Shown: positions 1-5,508 of the stretch, one piece after another
Layout: every line of letters starts with the position of its first letter
Position numbering within the stretch: the stretch's first letter is position 1
Source of the DNA: UBA5794 sp964196275
GTDB taxonomy: Bacteria > Actinomycetota > Acidimicrobiia > Spongiisociales > UBA5794
Assembly: GCA_964196275.1 (NCBI GenBank)
Contig: CAXMSN010000122.1
Span: 1-5,573 of the forward strand
Direction: 5' to 3'
DNA: 5,573 nt
Notes under the pieces: model-generated
Database searches by the model: none
Seen by the model: only the letters and a program-made list of their open reading frames with translations
Told to the model about the DNA's origin: nothing
Made by a program: the position numbers and the translations under genes

Positions 1-775
1 CAAGGCTGTTGGGGATTTCCTTGAACCCGTTTCCGGAAGCAATGTCACCGACTACGTCTCTCCCGGCGTTCTGGATCACGAAAGCGAATCCGTCACCGAT
101 GCTGGACCAAGAGACGTGATCGATCTCGAACACGAACACCGACTCGAAGCCGTCCGCGACCTCAACGGGGATCGCAGACCACAACGCGCCAGCACTATTG
201 CCCGGTTCCCTGCGGGTTAGGGACACGGAGCTGTCGACCAGTTTCGCCGTTCCGACGAAGTTGACATTCGAGAGCGAATCGAAACCGTCGAAGTCCAATA
301 TCGGCTCAATCGAACTTGCTGCGGCACCACTCGTGTCCTCCGCCGGTGCGATCGAACTTGCTGCAGCGCCACTCGTGTCCTCTGTCAGCGCGTCGTCGGA
401 GCTGTCGATGGACCCGAAGATCCGGAGCAGCGCGAACACGGCTATTCCGGCCAAAACCCATCTGCCCCGGCTCTTGGATGACTTCTTGTCGGGAACGGTC
501 GGTGGGGGCGGTTCACTACGCCCTGGCGGCGCGGGTGGAGGGGGCCGTCGTGTCGATGGAGGGGGTGGAGCAGGTCGATTCGTCGGGACGAACGAATCGA
601 CCGGGCTGCTGCTCGCAGCTCTGTCCGTGACAACATCCATGTCGGGGATGTCGACGTCGCCGGGCTCAACCGGAGCAGCCCCGAGCGACAACGACGTATC
701 GGGCTCGCGATTGAGGTCGACCCACGCCTGGTGCAGCAGGTCATCGCTTGACATCGGGTCCTTGTGATCAGCCAC
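1..775 (-). CDS. Type II membrane protein with Pro-rich N-terminus and extracellular L-type lectin domain (3' partial)
   Basis: A GTG-started frame runs 258 codons to the left edge, so the C-terminus is missing. Start chosen because GGGAGG lies 5 nt upstream. Visible parts: an acidic N-terminus (residues 1-60); a proline-rich stretch with PPPP runs (68-95); a basic patch KKSSKSRGR (97-105); one hydrophobic segment (about 106-121); and a linker of two 14-residue repeats beginning EDTSGAAASSI (132-159). From about 160 comes a domain with the L-type lectin pattern: FDGF, a SVSLT strand, ALW, DGFESVFVFEI, then GDGFAFVIQN (227-236) and a final IPNSL. In this family the Asp of the DGFAF motif (D228 here) is the conserved carbohydrate-binding residue, and IPNSL normally precedes a metal-binding VEFDT strand, which here lies off the window. 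Positive charges before the segment predict N-inside topology with the lectin domain outside. Role inferred: surface glycan binding or adhesion; ligand unknown. It lies 99 bp downstream of the reductase gene on the same strand. Confidence 0.85.
   Translation of the reverse strand, partial: MADHKDPMSSDDLLHQAWVDLNREPDTSLSLGAAPVEPGDVDIPDMDVVTDRAASSSPVDSFVPTNRPAPPPPSTRRPPPPAPPGRSEPPPPTVPDKKSSKSRGRWVLAGIAVFALLRIFGSIDSSDDALTEDTSGAAASSIAPAEDTSGAAASSIEPILDFDGFDSLSNVNFVGTAKLVDSSVSLTRREPGNSAGALWSAIPVEVADGFESVFVFEIDHVSWSSIGDGFAFVIQNAGRDVVGDIASGNGFKEIPNSL
299..382 (-). repeat. Two tandem 42-bp repeats inside the lectin gene
   Basis: Two adjacent 42-bp units (382-341 and 340-299, minus strand) encode EDTSGAAASSIAPA and EDTSGAAASSIEPI. 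The first 33 bases of the units differ at only three positions, all third codon positions. They form the Ser/Ala/Thr-rich linker between the membrane segment and the lectin domain. This looks like an in-frame duplication that lengthened a flexible stalk. Confidence 0.85.
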
Positions 776-780
776 GACAA

Positions 781-786
781 CCTCCC
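781..786 (-). promoter_or_regulatory. Ribosome binding site of the lectin-domain gene
   Basis: GGGAGG on the minus strand, 5 nt before the GTG at 775-773. It decides the start: the TTG at 780-778 opens a different frame whose arginine- and serine-rich translation shows no domain. Confidence 0.7.
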
Positions 787-822
787 ACCAATATCGCCGC
801 GTCAATCGTTGCAGACAAAGCG

Positions 823-869
823 GCCCGCGGGCGGGATTGTTGAAGTTGGGATTCGGCTGCTGTCCCGCC
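823..869 (-). other. Inverted repeats between reductase stop and lectin gene
   Basis: The 99-bp gap between the two minus-strand genes holds a 7-bp inverted repeat (GGCGGGA at 830-836 against TCCCGCC at 863-869, 26-nt loop) and an overlapping 10-bp palindrome GCCCGCGGGC at 823-832. In minus-strand RNA these could form a terminator or attenuator after the reductase gene, but no run of U follows, so read-through into the lectin gene is possible. Confidence 0.35.
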
Positions 870-874
870 GTCGG

Positions 875-3160
875 CTAGGGAGCGACGAGCGTAGGAATGT
901 CGTGAGCGCGCACGCGAGGCGCGTCTCCGACGAATCGTTCAACCTGCACGAGACATGACGTGGACGGACCCTGCGCCATCGAAGACGTCCCTTCATCATG
1001 GGTCAGCACATTCGGATTACCACTGAGACAAATGCCGCCGTGCTCGACAGGATCCCACCATGCGCCCGTCGGTAGCTGGACAACACCGTCGATCAAATCG
1101 TCACGGATGGAAACCGCCGCCAGACATTCCCCCCGGTCGTTGAACACGCGAACCAGGTCACCGTGATCCAGCGATCGCGCGCCGGCGTCGGATGGCGTCA
1201 TGCCGATCTGTTCGCGACCCTCGACCTTGCCGTTCAGGCTCGTTTCGCCCTGATCCCATTGGGAATGCAGCCGGGTCTTCGGTTGGTTCGAGATCAACGA
1301 CAGCGGGTATCCGTTTGCGTTCCCCTTCCACTCCCGAGGCTCCAACCACGTCGCATGGCCTGGACAGTCGGCATACGCCATCGCATCAACCGATGAGGAG
1401 AACAACTCGATCCTGCCTGAAGGTGTTGGCAGCGGTGCCCCCACCGGATCGGCACGGAACGCCACAAGAGGAGACGCATCTATCCCGATCCACTCCTCTG
1501 GGATGTGGAAGTATCCGGATCCCTTCAACTCTTCGAAATCCGGATAGTCAGGATGGGCGGCGTGGAACGTCGAGTACATGTGGTCGAGCCATTCACCCGA
1601 GGAGCGACCCTCGGTGAAAACGTCTCCGGCGCCAAGATTGTTCGCAAGGTCCGAGAAGATGTCGTAGTCGTCCCTCGCCTCTCCGACGGGGTCGATGACC
1701 TTTTCCATCCAGAAGAGGAAGTCATCCATTCCACTGCCACCGATGTCGTTGCGTTCCAACGTCGTTGTGGCTGGCAGCACGATGTCCGAGTGTCTGGCGA
1801 GAGCGTTCCAGAACGGTTCATGGGACACGATCGTGTCTGGGGTCTGCCATGCGCGCTCTAGGCGGTTGAGATCCTGGTGGTGATGGAACGGGTTTCCACC
1901 AGCCCAGTACACGAGATGGATGTCGGGGTACGTGCGTCGCTGCCCGTTGTAGTCGTACTCCTCACCACCGTGCAGCAGCATGTCTGCGATCCGTGCCACC
2001 GGGATGAAATCAGATACGTCGTTCTTGACCGAGCCGAACCGCGGCAGCTCGTGGTAGCCGATGCCATTGCCGGTGTATCCGACGGCACCGTATCCGAACC
2101 CCACGCCTCCACCCGGAAGCCCTATCTGGCCGAGCATCGCTGCGAGAGATGACGCCATCCAGTACGTCTGCTCTCCATGATCGGTCCGCTGGATCGACCA
2201 ACTGGCAGTGATGATCGTCCGCACGCGCGCCATCTCACCAGCAAGCGAGCGGATTCGTTCCGGATCGACGGAAGAGATCTCCCCCGCCCACTCCGCCGTC
2301 TTCGGCACGCCGTCGGTCTCACCGAGCAGATACGACTCGAGACGATCCCATCCAACGCAATATCTGTTGAGAAAGTCCTCGTCGTGGTCGCCGGCGACGA
2401 GGAGGCTGTGTGCGAGACCGAGCATCACCGCCGTATCAGTGCTTGGTGTCATCGGTATCCACTCAGCATCTATGGCATCAATCAGGTCCTCGCTCAACGG
2501 TGAGAGGTTGACGAACCGCACGCCACGGTCGCGGCACGTCTCGAGGCGACTCGCCAGCATGTGCCGCCCCTGGCCTCCGTACATGACCTGGCTGTTCTTG
2601 AGCGGCATCCCACCGAACGCGACAACAAGGTCGGAGTGGTCTGCGATCTCAGCGAGCGACGGCTGCGTGTCCATCATCTCGTCGAAGGAAATACCAAGAA
2701 CGTGCGGCGTGATCACATGGCCAGCAGCGATCGAGTAATCGTCGACCTGGCTGACGTACCCGCCGACCGAACCGAGGAAGCGATGGATCTGGCTGAGCGC
2801 ATGGTGGAACCGGCCAGCGCTCGCCCATCCGTAACTGCCACCGAATATCGCTTCGTTCCCGTACTCGGTGCGAACGCGATCGATCTCGGCGCTGAGCATG
2901 TCGATGGCAACATCCCAGTCGACCTCGACGAACGCCTCATGGCCCCGCCGCTCTGGGTTGGAGCCCGGCCCATTGCGGTACCAGCTCTCGCGAATGGAAG
3001 GTCGCATGACCCGGCTCTGCCGGACAGCTTTGAGAGATTGACCTATCGGAGAAGGATCGGGGTCCTTGGCGAACGGATGCACAGCGGTGATGTCGTGGCC
3101 GTCGGTCTCGACCTCGTACGCACCCCAGTTGGTCAATGTCAGATGTCGCTCGGTTGTCAT
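875..3160 (-). CDS. Cytoplasmic molybdopterin S/N-oxide reductase, BisC/TorZ/DMSO reductase group
   Basis: The 761-residue product fits the single-subunit Mo-bis-MGD S/N-oxide reductases, which reduce biotin sulfoxide, methionine sulfoxide, TMAO or DMSO. It has no N-terminal Fe-S cysteine motif, as expected for this group. SYGW (109-112) and DDYS (140-143) place Tyr110, Trp112 and Ser143 with the same spacing as Tyr114, Trp116 and the Mo-ligand Ser147 of Rhodobacter DMSO reductase. Cofactor-contact stretches follow: GMPLKNSQ (184-191), SWSIQR (320-325) with HGEQ (328-331), GQIGLPGGG (344-352), YWAGGNPFHHHQDLNR (418-433) and LPATTTLERND (462-472). The C-terminal domain has SNQPKTRLHSQ (624-634), GNPNVLT and GTSSMAQGPS. 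The ATG at 3160 follows AGGGAG by 4 nt. The frame stays open 85 codons further, but that extension covers the divergent promoter region and the neighbouring gene and shows no family sequence. No twin-arginine signal, so it is predicted cytoplasmic like BisC. The substrate cannot be read from sequence. Confidence 0.96.
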   Translation of the reverse strand: MTTERHLTLTNWGAYEVETDGHDITAVHPFAKDPDPSPIGQSLKAVRQSRVMRPSIRESWYRNGPGSNPERRGHEAFVEVDWDVAIDMLSAEIDRVRTEYGNEAIFGGSYGWASAGRFHHALSQIHRFLGSVGGYVSQVDDYSIAAGHVITPHVLGISFDEMMDTQPSLAEIADHSDLVVAFGGMPLKNSQVMYGGQGRHMLASRLETCRDRGVRFVNLSPLSEDLIDAIDAEWIPMTPSTDTAVMLGLAHSLLVAGDHDEDFLNRYCVGWDRLESYLLGETDGVPKTAEWAGEISSVDPERIRSLAGEMARVRTIITASWSIQRTDHGEQTYWMASSLAAMLGQIGLPGGGVGFGYGAVGYTGNGIGYHELPRFGSVKNDVSDFIPVARIADMLLHGGEEYDYNGQRRTYPDIHLVYWAGGNPFHHHQDLNRLERAWQTPDTIVSHEPFWNALARHSDIVLPATTTLERNDIGGSGMDDFLFWMEKVIDPVGEARDDYDIFSDLANNLGAGDVFTEGRSSGEWLDHMYSTFHAAHPDYPDFEELKGSGYFHIPEEWIGIDASPLVAFRADPVGAPLPTPSGRIELFSSSVDAMAYADCPGHATWLEPREWKGNANGYPLSLISNQPKTRLHSQWDQGETSLNGKVEGREQIGMTPSDAGARSLDHGDLVRVFNDRGECLAAVSIRDDLIDGVVQLPTGAWWDPVEHGGICLSGNPNVLTHDEGTSSMAQGPSTSCLVQVERFVGDAPRVRAHDIPTLVAP

Positions 3161-3329
3161 GGCACTCCCTCTCGCCTTGTCTTCCCGAAGGGAACTGTGC
3201 AGAGCATAGAGATAAGAGTCGCGGGCCTCGGACCCTGAGCCACCTAGATATGTCTCTGCAACACCCAATTCTGTGTGCGCGCTCACTGCGGTCCGCGCGA
3301 TACGCTGAACATCCCCGGTGAGGAGAACC
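3161..3329. promoter_or_regulatory. Divergent intergenic region with candidate promoters
   Basis: These 169 bp separate two head-to-head genes and must carry both promoters. Possible -10 elements are TATGCT on the minus strand (3208-3203) toward the reductase and TACGCT on the plus strand (3301-3306) toward the selenoprotein. Neither has a clear TTGACA-like partner at 17 bp. The minus-strand leader would contain the palindrome TTCCCGAAGGGAA (3182-3194). Ribosome sites are AGGGAG (3170-3165, minus) and AGGAG (3321-3325, plus). Confidence 0.4.
3182..3194. other. Short inverted repeat in the reductase leader
   Basis: TTCCC-GAA-GGGAA is a perfect 5-bp inverted repeat with a 3-nt centre, lying between the candidate -10 (3208-3203) and the ribosome site of the reductase gene. 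It could be an operator half-site pair or a small leader hairpin. No regulator is identifiable. Confidence 0.3.
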
Positions 3330-3881
3330 GTGACATTCGACACCACAGCGCTTGCGGATCTCGCGCTCCCAGATCCCGAAGGGTCGTTCCATCGCGTCGG
3401 GGATCTGTGGGCCACCGAGCCTCACGTCCTGCTGTTCCTCCGACACTTCGGGTGACTGACCTGCCGTGAGCGGGCCGGTCAGGTCCGAGATCGATATGGA
3501 GACTTCGAAGGCACCGGCTCGGGAGTCACTGCGATTGGAACCGGTGGACGACGGTACGCCAAAGCGTTCATCGAGGATGAGCGGGTTCCGTTCCCTGTGC
3601 TACTCGATGAGGATGGCGAGGCGGCAGACATCATCGAAACGAACCAACTCAACGCGTTCTCCCTCATCAGGCCTGCTGCACTCCTGGCGGGTACAAGGTC
3701 ACTTGCCGGCGGCAATCGACAGCACAACGCCGGTCGCCGGCCAACCCAGCTGGGGGCAACGATCGTGATGGGACCCAACGACGAACTGCTCTACATCGAC
3801 AAGGAGTCCTTCGCAGGCGACCACGCGGACCTAGGCGAAGTCATCGACTTACTGAACGACTATCCGGCGCGGGAATCCTGA
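3330..3881 (+). CDS. Thioredoxin-fold AhpC/TSA_2 (SelU/PRXL2-like) selenoprotein with UxxC active site; TGA at 3453-3455 read as Sec
   Basis: The GTG at 3330 follows AGGAG by 4 nt; an in-frame stop at 3306-3308 limits other starts to GTG 3318. The frame runs 183 codons with one internal TGA at codon 42. On both sides the sequence is one continuous AhpC/TSA_2 domain: LPDPEGSFHRVGDLW (13-27), the strand VLLFLRHFG (33-41), then UGA-L-T-C (42-45), RERAGQVRDRYGDF, VTAIGTG, YAKAFI, VPFPVLLDEDG (86-96), an RSLAGGNRQ segment (123-131), LGATIVMGPNDELLYI (141-156) and SFAGDHADL (160-168). Family members normally have Cys or Sec where the UGA sits, so the motif is UxxC. A perfect stem-loop starts directly after the UGA. 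The same gene ends in TGA, so UGA still works as stop here. Predicted cytosolic thiol oxidoreductase or peroxiredoxin-like enzyme; substrate unknown. Divergent from the reductase gene. Alternatives are a pseudogene or a sequencing error changing TGC or TGT to TGA; the intact downstream frame argues against decay. Standard gene calling would give a 41-residue stub plus a fragment from 3597. Confidence 0.83.
3456..3485 (+). promoter_or_regulatory. Candidate bacterial SECIS element
   Basis: Directly after the in-frame TGA (3453-3455), CTGACC (3456-3461) pairs perfectly with GGTCAG (3477-3482). Past a T/C mismatch, GCC (3463-3465) pairs with GGC (3473-3475), leaving the 7-nt loop GTGAGCG, whose first two bases are GU. 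A competing fold pairs GACCTG (3458-3463) with CAGGTC (3480-3485) and closes a UGAG tetraloop by CCG/CGG. Bacterial SECIS elements lie in the coding region just after UGA and usually have G or GU in the apical loop. Here the loop starts about 14 nt from the U of UGA, closer than in E. coli fdhF, which is the main weakness. Confidence 0.6.
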
Positions 3882-3890
3882 CTTCAGGAT
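3875..3890 (+). terminator. Hairpin at the 3' end of the selenoprotein gene
   Basis: ATCCTG (3875-3880) and CAGGAT (3885-3890) form a perfect 6-bp stem around a 4-nt loop, spanning the TGA stop (3879-3881). The next base pair can also close, giving a 7-bp stem with a 2-nt loop. No U-run follows, so terminator activity is uncertain. Confidence 0.35.
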
Positions 3891-3901
3891 CTGATACAAC
3901 C

Positions 3902-3918
3902 TCGAGCAATCCGCTCGA
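3902..3918 (-). terminator. Hairpin directly after the beta-propeller gene stop
   Basis: TCGAGC (3902-3907) and GCTCGA (3913-3918) form a 6-bp stem with a 5-nt loop, starting at the base after the minus-strand TGA stop (3921-3919). It sits in the 37-bp gap between two convergent genes. With the hairpin at 3875-3890 it may act as a bidirectional end. A U-tract is lacking. Confidence 0.4.
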
Positions 3919-5103
3919 TCAAGGCAGGACGTTCGTGATGCGATAGATCTCGCCCACGATGCGGGTCTGCCCCGCCGGGCCGTCGATCGGGCGCCCCGGT
4001 GTCCCCTGCCCGAGCGACACGTACAAGACTCCGTCGTAGTAGGTGATGTTGGTTGGCGAATCGAGCCCGTCGACGACAACCACTGGATCGCCACCGTCTA
4101 CCGGGTAGAGGGTCACGCTCCCCGCGAATCGGTCGTATCCCCCCGGATTTGGCTCAGCATCAGGGTCGAAGAGATCGAACTCCCGTGACATCGGAGGTGG
4201 CGGCTGGCCGGATGTCAACGCCACCACGAAGACGTTGCCTCTCTCGTCTACGGCAACATCAACTGCGGTCGTCAGATCAGTGATGGCGTCGACCTGTGTG
4301 CCTGTCACAGAATCCACGCGCACGATCTTGGATTCACCGGGAATGAAGGACAACACGCCTTCAGATTCGTCACCGATCTGACCGGAGAACAGCACGACCA
4401 GCAGCTCGCCGGTGGTCGGGTCCAGTGCGATGCCTGAAGGGACCGCCTGCTGCCCGCTTGGCAAGGTCGAAAACGCTGCGAGGTTGCGAACCGTGCCATC
4501 CATGGTGACTGCGATCACTCGGTTCGCGCCGCTCTCGACGACGTAGAAGATCTCCGCCTCTGGGTCGAAGGCAAGGGCATTCAGCGTCGCGGTCCTGGCG
4601 ATGAGGTTGCCGACTAACTCGTGTTCCGGGCTGACTTCGACGACGTTGATGCCACGTGGGCCGCCATCGGCTGCATACCCGATCGACGGATCGTCGCGGG
4701 TGATGAACATCCGCCCGTCGTCCAACAAGACGATGTCGCCCGTTCCGCCAACTTCATCGTGCCCTGTACCGAAGGCGGTCAGCGTGTTGTAACTGGGGAT
4801 CTGCGTGAAGATCGGCTGGATCTCACCCGGATCGTCGTAGTCGCCGTCCCCGTTCAGATCCTCAAAGAAACTGACACGTCCGGATTCCAGACTGCTTTCG
4901 TCGGTATCGATCCCATTTCCGGCCTCGACCACTACCAACCGACCATCGGGCATGACCGCAACCCCACGCGGATTCTCCAGCCCGGTGGCGATGCGTGTGA
5001 CCTCTGGTTCCCGTTCAGCCTCGGACGCCGTCCAGGCAAGGAACACGACGAACCCGGCAGCCACCACCGCGAGCGCTACGAAGACAGCAACACGTCGGGA
5101 CAC
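3919..5103 (-). CDS. ScyD/ScyE-type beta-propeller protein, membrane-anchored or secreted
   Basis: Start chosen at the GTG at 5103 (394 residues) because AGGTAGG lies 6 nt upstream. An in-frame GTG at 5136 would add 11 residues, with only GAGG 10 nt before it. The N-terminus MSRR is followed by a hydrophobic stretch (about 5-25) ending in AWTASEA, read as an uncleaved anchor or signal peptide, so the rest is outside the membrane. The body has propeller-type repeats: TGLENPRGVAVMPDGRLVVVEAG (split here as TGLENPRGVAV and PDGRLVVVEAG, 40-62), GDIVLLDDGRMFIT, LNALAFDPEAEIFYVVESGANRV (174-196), PSGIALDPTTGELLVVL, DVAVDERGNVFVVAL, and a closing GLDSPTNITYYDGVLYVSLG (346-365). This matches ScyD/ScyE-family proteins, predicted beta-propellers named from scytonemin clusters but widespread. 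An Asp-rich loop DLNGDGDYDDPGE (82-94) looks calcium-binding. No scytonemin genes are nearby, so that pathway is not implied; function unknown. Convergent with the selenoprotein gene. Confidence 0.88.
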   Translation of the reverse strand: MSRRVAVFVALAVVAAGFVVFLAWTASEAEREPEVTRIATGLENPRGVAVMPDGRLVVVEAGNGIDTDESSLESGRVSFFEDLNGDGDYDDPGEIQPIFTQIPSYNTLTAFGTGHDEVGGTGDIVLLDDGRMFITRDDPSIGYAADGGPRGINVVEVSPEHELVGNLIARTATLNALAFDPEAEIFYVVESGANRVIAVTMDGTVRNLAAFSTLPSGQQAVPSGIALDPTTGELLVVLFSGQIGDESEGVLSFIPGESKIVRVDSVTGTQVDAITDLTTAVDVAVDERGNVFVVALTSGQPPPPMSREFDLFDPDAEPNPGGYDRFAGSVTLYPVDGGDPVVVVDGLDSPTNITYYDGVLYVSLGQGTPGRPIDGPAGQTRIVGEIYRITNVLP

Positions 5104-5109
5104 GGATCG

Positions 5110-5116
5110 CCTACCT
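5110..5116 (-). promoter_or_regulatory. Ribosome binding site favouring the 5103 start
   Basis: AGGTAGG on the minus strand, 6 nt before the GTG at 5103-5101. It is better placed than the GAGG (5150-5147) in front of the alternative GTG at 5136-5134. Confidence 0.5.
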
Positions 5117-5167
5117 GTCGAATCAGAAACCTTCACGGAACTGGGGCCTCGCTCACACTATTGCCGG

Positions 5168-5192
5168 ATGCGGTCCATCTCGGTGGACCCAT
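5168..5192. other. Stable hairpin upstream of the beta-propeller gene
   Basis: GGTCCA (5172-5177) pairs with TGGACC (5184-5189) around a 6-nt loop. After a one-base bulge at 5171, ATG (5168-5170) pairs with CAT (5190-5192), giving nine pairs. It lies 32 bp upstream of the longest start (5136), just upstream of a possible -10, so it could be an operator or a leader structure. Confidence 0.4.
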
Positions 5193-5211
5193 GCGGCCTG
5201 AACTCTCGGAC

Positions 5212-5236
5212 CCCGCACGGTACCAGTCTGTGCGGG
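5212..5236. other. 7-bp inverted repeat CCCGCAC / GTGCGGG
   Basis: CCCGCAC (5212-5218) and GTGCGGG (5230-5236) are perfect complements with an 11-nt loop containing the palindrome-like core GGTACC (5219-5224). No T-run follows on either strand. Possible operator or terminator of unknown transcript. Confidence 0.35.
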
Positions 5237-5466
5237 ACGGCAATTTCGAGCCACCGACACGGTCGGCACAACCCGCTACTGCGCAGCAGCCCGGAGTCGC
5301 TGTTTGTGGGCTGAACCCAGCGAATCAGAAGCGGTGTTTCGCCGATGTGGTCAAGAATCGTCGAGGCTCGGCCGCGTAACGGACGGGCTTGATGCGGAGA
5401 TCTACGCTAAGTGCGAGTCCATGAACCCGAAGACGCGCTGTCCACGCACGTTCTGTGGGCTGTAAC

Positions 5467-5480
5467 GCACCGGACGGTGC
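5467..5480 (-). terminator. Hairpin downstream of the tRNA
   Basis: On the minus strand GCACC and GGTGC form a 5-bp stem with the 4-nt loop GTCC, 28 nt past the tRNA discriminator base. The position suits transcription termination or 3' processing. Only GTTAC follows, not a U-tract. Confidence 0.3.
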
Positions 5481-5508
5481 ACTGGAACCCTGGGTACGTT
5501 GAATTCGG

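Larger units (their letters stand above)
5137..5508. other. Gene-free stretch between beta-propeller gene and tRNA
   Basis: I see no coding frame with recognisable protein character on either strand. It should contain the minus-strand promoter of the beta-propeller gene; a possible -10 is TAGTGT (5160-5155) without a convincing -35. It also contains three hairpins, listed separately. A 9-base direct repeat TGTGGGCTG occurs near 5306 and 5455. Confidence 0.5.

Noticed and set aside
198..767. Plus-strand frame of 189 codons
   Set aside because: It is the antisense shadow of the lectin gene; its repeats and glycine runs mirror the linker and proline-rich codons of the real gene.
442..780. Minus-strand TTG-started frame of 112 codons overlapping the lectin gene start
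   Set aside because: The translation is rich in Arg, Ser and Pro without domain character. The frame from GTG 775 has a proper ribosome site and encodes a recognisable domain.
790..818. Promoter-like TTGTCT-17 bp-GATATT on the minus strand before the lectin gene
   Set aside because: Transcription would start around 783, inside the ribosome site, leaving the mRNA without a usable leader; the match is probably chance.
2561..3238. Plus-strand frame of 225 codons inside the reductase gene
   Set aside because: It is opposite a strongly conserved oxidoreductase gene and has no recognisable motif; long antisense frames are common in GC-rich DNA.
3330..3881. Pseudogene interpretation of the TGA-interrupted frame
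   Set aside because: A single stop at exactly the catalytic Cys position, no frameshift, an intact C-terminal half and an adjacent stem-loop fit recoding better than decay. A base error at this codon cannot be excluded without reads.
4621..5379. Plus-strand frame of 252 codons opposite the beta-propeller gene
   Set aside because: Its composition is that of an antisense frame, with no domain and no ribosome site, while the minus strand gives a family-like protein.
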